Origin: Microvirga soli
Lineage (GTDB): Bacteria; Pseudomonadota; Alphaproteobacteria; Rhizobiales; Beijerinckiaceae
NCBI RefSeq assembly: GCF_016734765.1
Contig: NZ_JAERQE010000001.1
Coordinates: 1-64,000, forward strand
Direction: 5' to 3'
Length of the DNA: 64,000 nucleotides
The notes below the pieces were generated by a model, which did no database searches, was not told the origin of the DNA, and was given only the letters and a program-made list of their open reading frames with translations. The position numbers and the translations under genes are program-made. This document shows, piece by piece, positions 17,409 through 26,463 of the stretch (positions are counted from its first letter, which is position 1; every line of letters begins with the position of its first letter).

Positions 17409-20400
17409 TCAGATCACGAAGAAGTCTTTCTCCGTCAACGAGAGGCCTTTCTTGAGGGTGGCGATCTTCACCTGTGCCGTGCGGCCGGTGCCGTCCTGGT
17501 CGTAGTAGAGCGCGCCAGCCTTCTTGTCGTAGATGATCCGGTCGGATGCATCATGCGCGGCCTTGCCGGTCCAGAACATGGCCTTCGCCAGCTTGCCGGG
17601 GTTCAGCTCCGAACCCTTGCCGATCTTGGTGAACACCGCATTGTCGAGCCAGATCGAGTCGTCCTTGACGACGAAATCGGCGAGCTTGTCGACGGTGGTT
17701 TTCTTGTTCGTCTTGGTGTCGAAGACGAAGATGTCCTTGCCTCCGTTGCCGGTGAGCACATCGTTGCCGAGGCCGCCGAAGATCGTATCCTCGCCAAGCC
17801 CTCCGCCCAGCGTGTCCTTTGCGACGCCGCCGACGATCCGGTCATTGGACGCGCTGCCGCTCGTCGTCTCAACGCCGACGTCATTGACCGCGATGGTGAC
17901 GACACGGTCGCTGGACAGCCCACCCGCGGAGGCCCGGATGGTGAAGGTGTAGGCCTTGGTCTGCTCGTAATCGAGGGCGACGCCGTTCTTCACCCGCAGT
18001 TCGTTACCGACAATCTCGAACGGCGCATTGCCTGCGCCGACGAGGGAGTAGGCAACTGCCTGCCCATTGCCATCCTGGGCCGAGAGTGTACCGACGGGCG
18101 TGCCGTCTAGCGCCAGTTCATCGATCCTGTCGTTGGAGAGTGTCGGCTGCGACGGCGGCCGATCCGCGATGACGGCATTGACCTTCACCACAGACTGAAC
18201 GGGCTGGGCTCCATCCGTGACAGTGACCGTGAAGGTTGTCTCCTCGCCCGCACCGACCGGACCGCTCCGGTCCCTCGGGTCGAACTGCAGGGCATTCAAA
18301 GCGCGCGTCACGTAAGGCGCCGAACCTGTGATCGTGTAAAGCCCCGTGCCAGGATCGTAGGTGCCTCCGGCCAGCGGGATGAGCATGCCTTTTGTCTTGT
18401 CGAAGGCCACCGTGACCGAGAGGGAACTCGTATCGCGATCATCGACAACCATGCCGGCGAAAGGCGAGAGAATGCCGGTGTCGGCCATCTGCTGGACTCC
18501 CGCCGGTGCCCCGTCGATGACAGGCGCCTTGTTCTCGACACCTCCCGTCGGAAGCGCGATGTCGACTTGCACGCCATGCGTGCTTTGCGCCCCGCCCGCA
18601 TCGGTCAGGGTCACCATGATGTCGCGCTGCTTGGCGACGAAGCTTCCAGAGGCCGTGTTGACGTAGGCCAGGGCCCGCACAATGGTTGTGACCATGGCGG
18701 ATGTGGCGGCAGCCTCGAAGTTGATCAGGAGACCATTCTGCCCGGACCCGTCTCGTTCGAGCGTTCCGGCGAGCGTGCCGTTCACGCGGACTTGGGTTCC
18801 GACAAGCGTCACGCCGTCCGTTTCAACAAGACCGATCCGGTCCTCTCCGACTACGCGGTTCGTAATCTTCACCGCAAGAGACCTGAACCGGCCCAGATCC
18901 TCAGTCACCACTGCGGCTGCATCGGTGTCGAGTCGGGCCGTACCGCCGACCAGTGCCTTGCTTTGGTCGCCATTGAAGCCGGCTATCTGCGGCAGAGCGT
19001 TGGTGTGCTCGCCGTTTCCATCGATGACGGTATCCACGCCCTGGCTGAAAAGCTGGATCAGCTCGTCCTGGGTGAAGTTCCGGCTGTCCACGAGCCGGAC
19101 CGTGTCGCCGGAACTCGCGCTTCCGTCGATGAGGAGGGCCGTCGCGACGCTGTCGACCGTCACGACGTAGTTGACATAGTCCGACAGGAGGATCCTCTCG
19201 ATGCCAGTGAACGTCATGTCCCGCAGGCTGTAATTGTCGCCGCTGAAGAGTTCCAGAACGTCGTCGTCGCCGGCGCCGCCGGTGATCGTTTGGAACTGAT
19301 CGAGACGTGCCATATCCGTCACGATGCGATCGTTGCCGCTTGTGCCGACCAAGGCCTCGAAGCGGAGAAGCTCGGTGGGAAGCGTCAGGTCGATCGTGCC
19401 CGCCGACGCCATCTGCAAGGTATCGATGCCGCCGCCACCATCGATAATATCGCCCTGAGATAGCCCACCCTGCTCCACCTGCAGGGTCTCGTCCTGTCCA
19501 GTGCCAGTTGCATATTCCATGGCATTCGTGATCGACTCCACGGTGGTGGGGGTGAAGATCCGCTGGGCAATGCCGCTGCCGGGGATTTCGTCCTGGTCTA
19601 AAGTTTGCCAAACAACGACCCAGCGGCCATCCGGAAGGGTGATGACTTTTGGACGTGAGTTGTTTTCGCTGCCGAGCCAAGCCGGAACGACCGCATCGGG
19701 GCCGGAGGTTGAGCCATCTGCCGCGTAGCGCCGCTGGTGGACGTCAGAACCGGACTCCCATGTAATCACCCAGCTTCCATCTGCATGCACCGCCACATCA
19801 GGGTTTTCCTGTGAGCCTTCAGTGGTCGTGTTGACGATCTGAGGCAAGCTACCGACGCCGTGCTCATCGTAGCGCTTGAAGAAAACGTCATCCGATCCGT
19901 CGGCGCCGACGCCGTACCAGACCACGAGCCATCCACCGTCCGGCAAGGCTGCAATCTGCGGCCGGGTCTGCATTCCGCTCGCCGTCGTGACCGCGACATC
20001 AGACGAGATCGCTTGCCCATCTTTGTCGTAGCGACGCATTTGGATGTTGGCCGCCGAGCTGAAGGCGTCTCCGTCAACCCAGGTCACAATCCAGCCATCG
20101 TCCTTGAGCTTGGTGACATCGGAGAAGCGCTGCGGACCTTCTGACTTTTGATTGACCTGCTGGTTGGCGAATGGAATCTGCGGCTCGCCCTGGGCGTTAA
20201 AGCGCTGCTGATAGATCCCGTAGTTACTCCCATCGCCACTCTGCCAAGTGACGAGCCATTCGCCACCGGCCAAGGCCGTCATTTCGATATTGCTCAACTT
20301 TTCCGCCCCCCGCCCAGGGTTGACGATAGTAGGGCCCGGTTGTGCTACTCCCCCAGAAGTGTAACGAATCTGGTGGATCGACCCGGTGCCGTCCAGCAGA

Positions 20401-20699
20401 TCGACCCAGCTCACCACCCATCCACCGTCGGAGAGACCAACAACCGAAGACCAGATCTGACTTCCTTCGATACTGGGATTAACGAGCTTGTCCGCCGGCA
20501 CACCACCAACAGTGAACTGCGGCACCCCGCTCGCGCTATAGCGCTGCATGTAGATGCCAGATTCGTTCGCATCCTGGCCGCTCCAAGTCACGATCCACCC
20601 GCCATCCCCAAGGCGCGCAATTGTTGGGTGGGTCTGGTTGCTCTGGGTTAGCGTATTAACCTGCTGTTCTTCTCCGCTGCGCATCACTGTGAAAGCCAT
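17409..20699 (-). CDS. large RTX/cadherin-type secreted protein with N-terminal repeat propeller
   Basis: 1,096 residues, no N-terminal signal peptide. Residues 30-385 hold seven repeats of 50-59 residues built on DGGWxVTW...QRYxxxG, with the repeat tryptophans at W35, W94, W148, W203, W257, W310 and W360. This predicts a seven-bladed beta-propeller. Then come a variable region with RTX-like GGxGxD pieces, a cadherin-like module (GVALDYEQT near residue 920) and RTX nonapeptides (GGLGEDTIFGGLGND). The last 110 residues match those of the next gene. These marks point to calcium-dependent folding and type I secretion. The start at 20699 is chosen from the upstream promoter and the absence of sense in the 24 extra residues. 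Confidence 0.82.
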   Translation of the reverse strand: MAFTVMRSGEEQQVNTLTQSNQTHPTIARLGDGGWIVTWSGQDANESGIYMQRYSASGVPQFTVGGVPADKLVNPSIEGSQIWSSVVGLSDGGWVVSWVDLLDGTGSIHQIRYTSGGVAQPGPTIVNPGRGAEKLSNIEMTALAGGEWLVTWQSGDGSNYGIYQQRFNAQGEPQIPFANQQVNQKSEGPQRFSDVTKLKDDGWIVTWVDGDAFSSAANIQMRRYDKDGQAISSDVAVTTASGMQTRPQIAALPDGGWLVVWYGVGADGSDDVFFKRYDEHGVGSLPQIVNTTTEGSQENPDVAVHADGSWVITWESGSDVHQRRYAADGSTSGPDAVVPAWLGSENNSRPKVITLPDGRWVVVWQTLDQDEIPGSGIAQRIFTPTTVESITNAMEYATGTGQDETLQVEQGGLSQGDIIDGGGGIDTLQMASAGTIDLTLPTELLRFEALVGTSGNDRIVTDMARLDQFQTITGGAGDDDVLELFSGDNYSLRDMTFTGIERILLSDYVNYVVTVDSVATALLIDGSASSGDTVRLVDSRNFTQDELIQLFSQGVDTVIDGNGEHTNALPQIAGFNGDQSKALVGGTARLDTDAAAVVTEDLGRFRSLAVKITNRVVGEDRIGLVETDGVTLVGTQVRVNGTLAGTLERDGSGQNGLLINFEAAATSAMVTTIVRALAYVNTASGSFVAKQRDIMVTLTDAGGAQSTHGVQVDIALPTGGVENKAPVIDGAPAGVQQMADTGILSPFAGMVVDDRDTSSLSVTVAFDKTKGMLIPLAGGTYDPGTGLYTITGSAPYVTRALNALQFDPRDRSGPVGAGEETTFTVTVTDGAQPVQSVVKVNAVIADRPPSQPTLSNDRIDELALDGTPVGTLSAQDGNGQAVAYSLVGAGNAPFEIVGNELRVKNGVALDYEQTKAYTFTIRASAGGLSSDRVVTIAVNDVGVETTSGSASNDRIVGGVAKDTLGGGLGEDTIFGGLGNDVLTGNGGKDIFVFDTKTNKKTTVDKLADFVVKDDSIWLDNAVFTKIGKGSELNPGKLAKAMFWTGKAAHDASDRIIYDKKAGALYYDQDGTGRTAQVKIATLKKGLSLTEKDFFVI

Positions 20700-21175
20700 G
20701 AGATCCCCCCTAAACATCTGAGTGTTTGCGCTTGTCGGGCCCTGGTTGCTCAGCGCTGGCCAGAAAGGCATAGGATCTATGTTAATGAATTGTAATAACG
20801 TTTCAATGGTGCTTTAGGTATTTATGCAAGCAACAGGATTATGAACAGAGATGAGAGAATGGATTACTCTAGCTATATTGTAACAATGAATACCCTGTTG
20901 GCGCTTTTGGGCGCTCCACCTAAGTGTTAGATTTCCGGTTCGTAGCGCGACGTGTGTTTCTGACAGGTCGCAAGATAGAGTTCTCGTAAGCTATCAAACG
21001 AGAACATGATTGCGGATTGTGCGCGCCGATTAGCGTAATACCTAGCGCAATTGGGCCAAAGATATTGAGTTTTATAGAGGATCTGGATCTTCCCGCTTTA
21101 TTAATGGATTTTGTCTCCTCTGCAGGGCGGGCCAGCCTTGGCATCAGCCAGTCCGGCACCGCCCTTGATTTCGCA
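20700..21175. other. AT-rich intergenic region between two RTX genes
   Basis: About 480 bp, visibly richer in A and T than the rest of the window. It carries the probable promoter of the upstream-facing RTX gene. An open frame at 20920-21159 (minus) is unsupported. No repeat, IS end or RNA was recognised. Confidence 0.5.
20779..20806 (-). promoter_or_regulatory. sigma-70-like promoter for the 1,096-aa RTX gene
   Basis: On the minus strand, TTGAAA then a 16-base spacer then TAACAT. It would start transcription about 73 bases before the ATG at 20699. Confidence 0.4.
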
Positions 21176-23200
21176 TCAGATCACAAAGAAATCCTTGTTG
21201 GTCATCGCGAGCTTCTTCGAGAGCGTGGCAATCTCCACGGCGGCTTTGGAGCCTGACCCATCGCCGTCGAAGAACAGCTTTCCGGTCTTCTTGCTGTAGA
21301 TGATGTAGTCGTCCTTATCCTTGGCTTTGTCGCCGAGGACGACGAACGACTTCTTGAGCTGCGCGGGAGCCGCCTCGGAGCCCTTCTTGCCGAGCTTGGT
21401 GAAGATCTTGTTCTCCAGCCAGATGGAATCGTCCACCACCTTGAAGTCTGCAATCTTGTCGAGATTGGTCTTCTTGTTCGGCTTCGAGTCGAACACGAAA
21501 ACATCCTGGCCAACGCCACCGGTCAGAACATCCTTGCCCGCCCCGCCGTAAAGGGTGTCATTGCCTGTATTTCCGACGAGACTGTCGTTACCAGCAAGGC
21601 CCTTGATGATATCGCGACCGGCCGTGCCATTGAGGCTATCGGCCCTCGCCGTACCGGTGATCACGTCGACTTCGTCAGTCATATTGATGGCGAAATCCTT
21701 AGTGACCGTGTTGCTCCCATCGGACACGACCATCCTGACCTTATGATGAGCAGGATTTTCGTAGTCGAGCTTGACGCCTTCGCGGACGACAATGTCGTAA
21801 TGGCCGTTTCCATGGTCCACGATGTCGAACAGAGCCTCGCTCTCGGGAGACAAGCTGCAATCGATGGTGTCATCAATGTCAGGATCGGTGACCTTGAACT
21901 TTGCAACGACGGTAGCGCCTCCGTCACCCTCCTTCACGGTGATTGAAGAAGAGTCAGTCACTACAGGGGCAAAGCTTCCGAAAACCAGATCGAAGCTCTC
22001 CTCGAATGGGGGATTGAAGCCGTCGGCAACCCTCACGGTGAAGCTGCGCTGCGCGTCATCACTATAATCGAGAGTAGCGCCCTGCTTTACCAAGACATCA
22101 TAGTGGCCGCTCGCATTTTTCACGAGAGTGAACGGACCGGCGCTCTCACCTGTGAGGGTGTAGCTGACTGCTTCGCCATATGGATCATATCCGACAAGCG
22201 TACCAACGAGGGTGCCGGCTGGCGCGTTCTTTGCGACTTCAAGAAACTCGAAAGTGGCCTCCGGTTCCAGGTTCTCAATGATGTCGAGATCGACGGTTTC
22301 TGGTGTCGTGTTGCCCGCAGTGTCTGAAACTTCAACTACGAAGCTCTGAAAGGCTGCTCTGTCCGAGCGCAGGGTGACGCCCTGCTTTACCACGACATTC
22401 CAGGTGCCGTCGTTATTATTGATAAGATCGAACCACTGAGCGCTGGCTGCAGACAGCTTGTAGGTCAGCACACCGTCTTCAGGATCTACGGCGCTGACCA
22501 CCGCGACGAGGGTCCCTCCCTTCGATCCATCCAGCACCTCCCTCGGATCGGCGGTCACCTCCGGGGATTCGTTCACGGGGATCACGGTGAGCGGGATCGG
22601 CTTCACGTGAAACAGACCTTCGGCGTCCGTGACCTTGACATAGACCGTCATCGGTTCGAGCAGCGCGTCGCTGAGGTCATGCTTGACCACGATCTCGTTG
22701 CTGCCCGGTTGAATTTCAAAATAAGGATGGTCGTCCTCGTCCTTGCCGGACATGTCCGTGACGATCGTATAAGTCAGAACATCGCCGCGATCCGGGTCCT
22801 GACCCGCCAACTTGGCTACGGTTGCCCCGATGATGGCGTTATCCCCGATGGTGCCGCCATCGACAAGGATGATATCCGTGGGGGCCTCGTTCGCATTGGT
22901 GACCTGGATGGTCACCGGTTGAACTGAAACCGGTTCGCCTGCGCTGTTGGCAACCTGAATGTTGAGGGCGAGCGACTTCGGTCCATTCTCGAAATCGAAG
23001 GCGACACCTTGCTTCACCGCGAGTTCGTAAATGCCACCAGACTCAAGAATCTCGAAACGTGGATCGTCTAGTGTGAAAGTGTACGTCTCATTCGGTTCAC
23101 CGCCGTCGATGGTGAGAACACCGAGAATGAAACCCTCTTCCGTATCCTCTGGAATGGAAGCGACAGGAATATTATCATCTAAAATTACAATCGTAGCCAT
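21176..23200 (-). CDS. cadherin-repeat RTX protein, type I secretion substrate
   Basis: 674 residues, acidic, no signal peptide, beginning MATIVILDDNIPV. Five repeats of about 100-110 residues carry cadherin-like strands with the marker VVKQGVxLDYE (for example VKQGVAFDFEN, VKQGVTLRSDR, VKQGATLDYSD, VREGVKLDYEN). RTX nonapeptides follow (GLAGNDSLVGNTGNDTLYGG). The final 110 residues, from QDVFVFDSKPNKKTNLDKIADF to the terminal DFFVI, are clearly related to the end of the neighbouring 1,096-residue protein and are the likely secretion signal. Probably a secreted surface or matrix adhesin. No type I secretion ABC, MFP or TolC gene lies nearby. Start at 23200; an in-frame ATG at 23218 is possible. 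Confidence 0.82.
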   Translation of the reverse strand: MATIVILDDNIPVASIPEDTEEGFILGVLTIDGGEPNETYTFTLDDPRFEILESGGIYELAVKQGVAFDFENGPKSLALNIQVANSAGEPVSVQPVTIQVTNANEAPTDIILVDGGTIGDNAIIGATVAKLAGQDPDRGDVLTYTIVTDMSGKDEDDHPYFEIQPGSNEIVVKHDLSDALLEPMTVYVKVTDAEGLFHVKPIPLTVIPVNESPEVTADPREVLDGSKGGTLVAVVSAVDPEDGVLTYKLSAASAQWFDLINNNDGTWNVVVKQGVTLRSDRAAFQSFVVEVSDTAGNTTPETVDLDIIENLEPEATFEFLEVAKNAPAGTLVGTLVGYDPYGEAVSYTLTGESAGPFTLVKNASGHYDVLVKQGATLDYSDDAQRSFTVRVADGFNPPFEESFDLVFGSFAPVVTDSSSITVKEGDGGATVVAKFKVTDPDIDDTIDCSLSPESEALFDIVDHGNGHYDIVVREGVKLDYENPAHHKVRMVVSDGSNTVTKDFAINMTDEVDVITGTARADSLNGTAGRDIIKGLAGNDSLVGNTGNDTLYGGAGKDVLTGGVGQDVFVFDSKPNKKTNLDKIADFKVVDDSIWLENKIFTKLGKKGSEAAPAQLKKSFVVLGDKAKDKDDYIIYSKKTGKLFFDGDGSGSKAAVEIATLSKKLAMTNKDFFVI

Positions 23201-23248
23201 AAATGCGCCCCAGAACATCGTTAGTTACTTAGTTTCAGTTTGATCCGA

Positions 23249-23276
23249 TGTATCGCTATAAAGTTTAAAGCGTCAA
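23249..23276 (-). promoter_or_regulatory. sigma-70-like promoter for the cadherin RTX gene
   Basis: On the minus strand, TTGACG, 16-base spacer, GATACA, in locally AT-rich DNA about 50 bases before the gene start. Confidence 0.45.
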
Positions 23277-23448
23277 GAGACTTGGCTGCCCGAACGGCAT
23301 GTTCTTTCGGGCGCTCAAGTTTATGATGGATGGGCAGTCACCTCTTCTTGAACCCCCGTGCCCATTTGACCGCTGGTCATCCGAGGCCTCCGTGCTAGCT
23401 TCCCTGCGGGGCGTCTGCACATGCGGTGCAGCGGGAGACTTGGTTGGC

Positions 23449-26049
23449 ATGAGCGAAGGCCCGAACCCGACACCTGGGCAGAGCCGCCTGAACCAGCGGT
23501 TCGGCCGGCTTGTGGCTCATGCGCGCTGGTCCCTCTGGTGGGAGGAGGCTTGGCCCCGGCTCTGGCTGCCGCTTGCCATCGTTGTCGCATTTCTCACCCT
23601 GTCATGGCTCGGCCTCTGGCTCGACCTACCCGTTCTGTGGCGCACAATCGGGCTCAGTCTGTTCGCCGGGGCCTTCCTTCTCTCCCTCTGGCCGATTCTA
23701 AGCCTGCGGATGCCGAACCGGGTCAGGGCGCTCGACCGCCTCGACCGGGAGACCGGCCTTGCCACCGGTCCGGCCAGGGTGCTGGACGATTCCCTTGCCC
23801 TGGGCTCCTCGGATCCGGGCAGCCGGGCGCTTTGGGCTCTCCATCGCAAGCGCGCGGAAGAGGCGGTCGGCCGGATGCGGGTGGGCCTGCCGCGGCCGGA
23901 CATGCCACGGCGCGACCGCTATGCCTTGAGGGCCGCCGGCCTGCTCGCCCTGGTGACGAGCGCCTTCGTGGCCGGTCCCGAGATCGGCTCGCGCCTCGCC
24001 GCGGCCTTCGACTGGCGCGATCCAGAGGTGGCAGCCGCCTCCTTCCGCATCGACGGCTGGATCGATCCGCCCCTCTACACCCGCACCCCGCCGCTGATGA
24101 TCGATCTCGCCCGCGGGCAGAGCCTGAGGGCGCCGGTCCATTCGACGGTGGTGATCCGCATCGCCGGTGAAGGCCGCGCGGAGGTCACGCCGGGCAAGGG
24201 CCTCGCCCCCCTGCCTCCCAAGGCCAATCAGCGCACCGACATGCGCGAGGAGCGCTACACCCTCGAAGGCTCCAGCGAGCTCACGGTCAGCACGGGCTTT
24301 GCCCAGAGCGTGACGCTGACCATCGAGGCCATTCCAGACCGGCTGCCCGAGATCGCCTTCTCCACGCCGCCGGAGGTGAATGCGCGCGGCACCTTCACGC
24401 TGTCCTACAAGGGCAAGGACGATTACGGCATCACGGCCTTGGAAGGCATCGTGGAGAAGGCTGACAACAGCCGGGGCCGCTCTCTGGTGCCAGCGCCCCA
24501 GCTGACGCTGGCGCTCCCGAGCCACGAGGAGAATGCCCCGGACACCAAGTCTCCGGTGGACCTCACCAATCATGCCTGGGCCGGCGCCCCGGTGACGATC
24601 CAGCTCAAGGCCAGGGACGAGGCCGGCCAGGAGGCTAGAAGCGAAAAGATCAGCTTCACCCTGCCGCAGCGCCCGTTCACCAATCCGCTCGCCAAGGCTC
24701 TGGTGGAGCAGCGGCGCAACCTCGTGCTCGCGGCCGACGACCGCAAGCGCGTTCAGGTGGCGCTCGATGCTCTGCTGATCGCCCCGGAGGAGTACACGCC
24801 GCAATGGGGGGTGTTCCTGGGGCTGCGCCAGGGGGCGGAGCGCCTGCGGGTCGCCAGAACCGACCAGGATCTGCTCGATGTGGCCGAGTGGCTCTGGGCC
24901 ATGGCGCTGCAGATCGAGGATGGTGGGCTCTCCGACGCGGAGCGGGAGCTGCGCGCCGCCCAGGAGCGCCTGAAGGAGGCCATGGAACGCGGCGCGCCGA
25001 ACGAGGAAATGCGCCGCCTGACGGAGGAGCTGCGCCAGGCCATGGACAAGTTCCTGCGGGAATTCGCCCAGCGCATGCAGCAGAACCAGCAGCAATCGCA
25101 GAACCAGAACCAGCGCAATCCGGACCGGATGATCTCGCAGGACGATCTCAACCGCATGCTGCAGCAGATGGAGGAGGCCATGCGCCGCGGCGACGTGGCC
25201 GAGGCCCAGCGCCTGCTCGAGCAGTTGCGCAACATCCTCGAGAACCTGCAGACCGCCCAGCCCAACAGCCGCATGACCGACCCTCTCGGCCGCGAGATGA
25301 ACCAGGCCATGCAGGATATGGAGGATATGGCGCGCGAGCAGCAGAACCTGCGCGACGAAACCTTCCGCGAGGGCCAGAACCAGCGCATGCAGCAGGGCGA
25401 GCGCAACGGGCAGCGCCAGCAGGGTCAGCGGCAACGGGGGCAGCGCCAGCAAGGGCAACAGGGCCAGCAAGGCGAGCAAGGCGAAGGCCAGGAACAAGCC
25501 GACGGCCAGCAGGCGGGACCGGATCAGGATCCCTTGGGCCTCAGGCAGCGGCAGCAGGCCCTGAGGGAGCGCCTGGAGGAGCTGCAGCGGCGCATGCAGG
25601 GCATGGGCATGCAGGGCGAGCAGGGCCTCGGCGAGGCCGAGCAGGCCATGCGCGATGCCGAGGGCGCCCTGGGTCAGGGCCAGGACGGCCCGGCGGTCGA
25701 TGCGCAGGGCCGGGCCTTGGAGAGTCTCCGGCGCGGCATGCAGGGCATGGCCCAGCAGATGCAACAGATGCAGCAGGGCGAAGGCCAGGGGAACGAACAG
25801 GCAGGCGACCAGCCCGGCCAAGGCAATCCGCAGGGCAACCAGCAGACAGGCCAACGCGATACGGATCCCTTGGGACGGCCTACCCGAAACAGGGATTATT
25901 CCGACGGCCGCGTCGATGTGCCCAGTGCCGGTGCGTCACCGGCCCAGCGCGCCCAGCAGATCTTGGAAGAATTACGCCGCAAGCTGGGCGATCCGAGCCG
26001 TGCGCAGGAGGAACTCGAGTATTTCGAGCGGCTGCTGCGCAGAAACTGA
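23449..26049 (+). CDS. TIGR02302/DUF4175 family membrane protein
   Basis: 866-residue envelope protein of the TIGR02302 (DUF4175) family, found almost only in alphaproteobacteria. Two transmembrane segments lie at about residues 35-85 (LWLPLAIVVAFLTLSWLGL and the segment after it) and a third near 160-180, followed by a large periplasmic region. Residues about 540-830 are extremely Gln/Met/Gly-rich with helical heptads and probably form extended coils; the tail RAQEELEYFERLLRRN is the conserved ending. Function is unestablished. It follows the lysA locus here, as in many relatives, with the RTX pair in between. The ATG at 23449 has GGGAG upstream; 50 residues of in-frame upstream sequence look non-coding. 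Confidence 0.85.
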   Translation: MSEGPNPTPGQSRLNQRFGRLVAHARWSLWWEEAWPRLWLPLAIVVAFLTLSWLGLWLDLPVLWRTIGLSLFAGAFLLSLWPILSLRMPNRVRALDRLDRETGLATGPARVLDDSLALGSSDPGSRALWALHRKRAEEAVGRMRVGLPRPDMPRRDRYALRAAGLLALVTSAFVAGPEIGSRLAAAFDWRDPEVAAASFRIDGWIDPPLYTRTPPLMIDLARGQSLRAPVHSTVVIRIAGEGRAEVTPGKGLAPLPPKANQRTDMREERYTLEGSSELTVSTGFAQSVTLTIEAIPDRLPEIAFSTPPEVNARGTFTLSYKGKDDYGITALEGIVEKADNSRGRSLVPAPQLTLALPSHEENAPDTKSPVDLTNHAWAGAPVTIQLKARDEAGQEARSEKISFTLPQRPFTNPLAKALVEQRRNLVLAADDRKRVQVALDALLIAPEEYTPQWGVFLGLRQGAERLRVARTDQDLLDVAEWLWAMALQIEDGGLSDAERELRAAQERLKEAMERGAPNEEMRRLTEELRQAMDKFLREFAQRMQQNQQQSQNQNQRNPDRMISQDDLNRMLQQMEEAMRRGDVAEAQRLLEQLRNILENLQTAQPNSRMTDPLGREMNQAMQDMEDMAREQQNLRDETFREGQNQRMQQGERNGQRQQGQRQRGQRQQGQQGQQGEQGEGQEQADGQQAGPDQDPLGLRQRQQALRERLEELQRRMQGMGMQGEQGLGEAEQAMRDAEGALGQGQDGPAVDAQGRALESLRRGMQGMAQQMQQMQQGEGQGNEQAGDQPGQGNPQGNQQTGQRDTDPLGRPTRNRDYSDGRVDVPSAGASPAQRAQQILEELRRKLGDPSRAQEELEYFERLLRRN

Positions 26050-26124
26050 TAACGGGGTTAATGCACCTCTTGTCTCTTCGACAGGTTCGGGCCACGGTCG
26101 CCCGGACTTTCTCATGGAATCACG

Positions 26125-26316
26125 ATGTCCGGTTTTGTCGATCTGCTTGTGCCGATAGCGGTTGTCGCTGTCGCTCTCGTGTTGCTTCTCGGCCTTTTCA
26201 ACATGCTGCGCGGCGGCAACGCCAGCCGGTCGCAGCATCTCATGCGGTTGCGCGTGCTGCTGCAGTTCATCGCCATCATCGTCATCATGGGCGTGATCTG
26301 GTGGAGAGCCACCTGA
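26125..26316 (+). CDS. twin transmembrane protein (HIG1-domain-like)
   Basis: 63-residue protein with two hydrophobic helices (about residues 5-27 and 43-60) separated by the basic loop MLRGGNASRSQHLMRLRVLLQ. Small twin-TM proteins of this form precede the cobalamin adenosyltransferase gene in many alphaproteobacteria and are annotated as HIG1-domain or twin-TM proteins. HIG1 proteins assist respiratory complex assembly in mitochondria; whether this one does is inference. It lies 75 bp after the TIGR02302 gene. Confidence 0.82.
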   Translation: MSGFVDLLVPIAVVAVALVLLLGLFNMLRGGNASRSQHLMRLRVLLQFIAIIVIMGVIWWRAT

Positions 26317-26381
26317 GTGGCGAGACTCAATCGTGGACAACTGGCAACACCCACCCGGTTAACGCTCCGGGCTTCTCCGTA

Positions 26382-26411
26382 TTGACACGTTTTCGCCACG
26401 GTTTGTATTAA
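26382..26411 (+). promoter_or_regulatory. strong sigma-70-like promoter for the lipid A deacylase gene
   Basis: TTGACA (26382-26387), 18-base spacer, TATTAA (26406-26411). Predicted transcript start near 26418, giving a 5' leader of about 45 bases. Confidence 0.6.
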
Positions 26412-26463
26412 GAGATCGTTAGCCATAACGGCGTAGCCTGTTGGCCTTGATTTTTATTGAGTT

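Noticed and set aside
17753-17833. Short regular repeats resembling a CRISPR or tandem array
   Set aside because: They are the RTX nonapeptide codons (GGxGxD) of the coding sequence, not spaced direct repeats.
20920-21159. 79-codon frame on the minus strand between the two RTX genes
   Set aside because: AT-rich intergenic DNA, no ribosome site, no family features.
23698-25854. Leucine-rich open frame of 718 codons on the minus strand, looking membrane-like
   Set aside because: It is the antisense of the Gln/Met-rich TIGR02302 gene; CTG/TTG reads Leu opposite CAG/CAA. The leucine pattern is therefore an artefact.
25070-25860. CAG-rich repetitive stretch as a possible DNA repeat element
   Set aside because: It codes for the Gln-rich coil region normal in TIGR02302 proteins.
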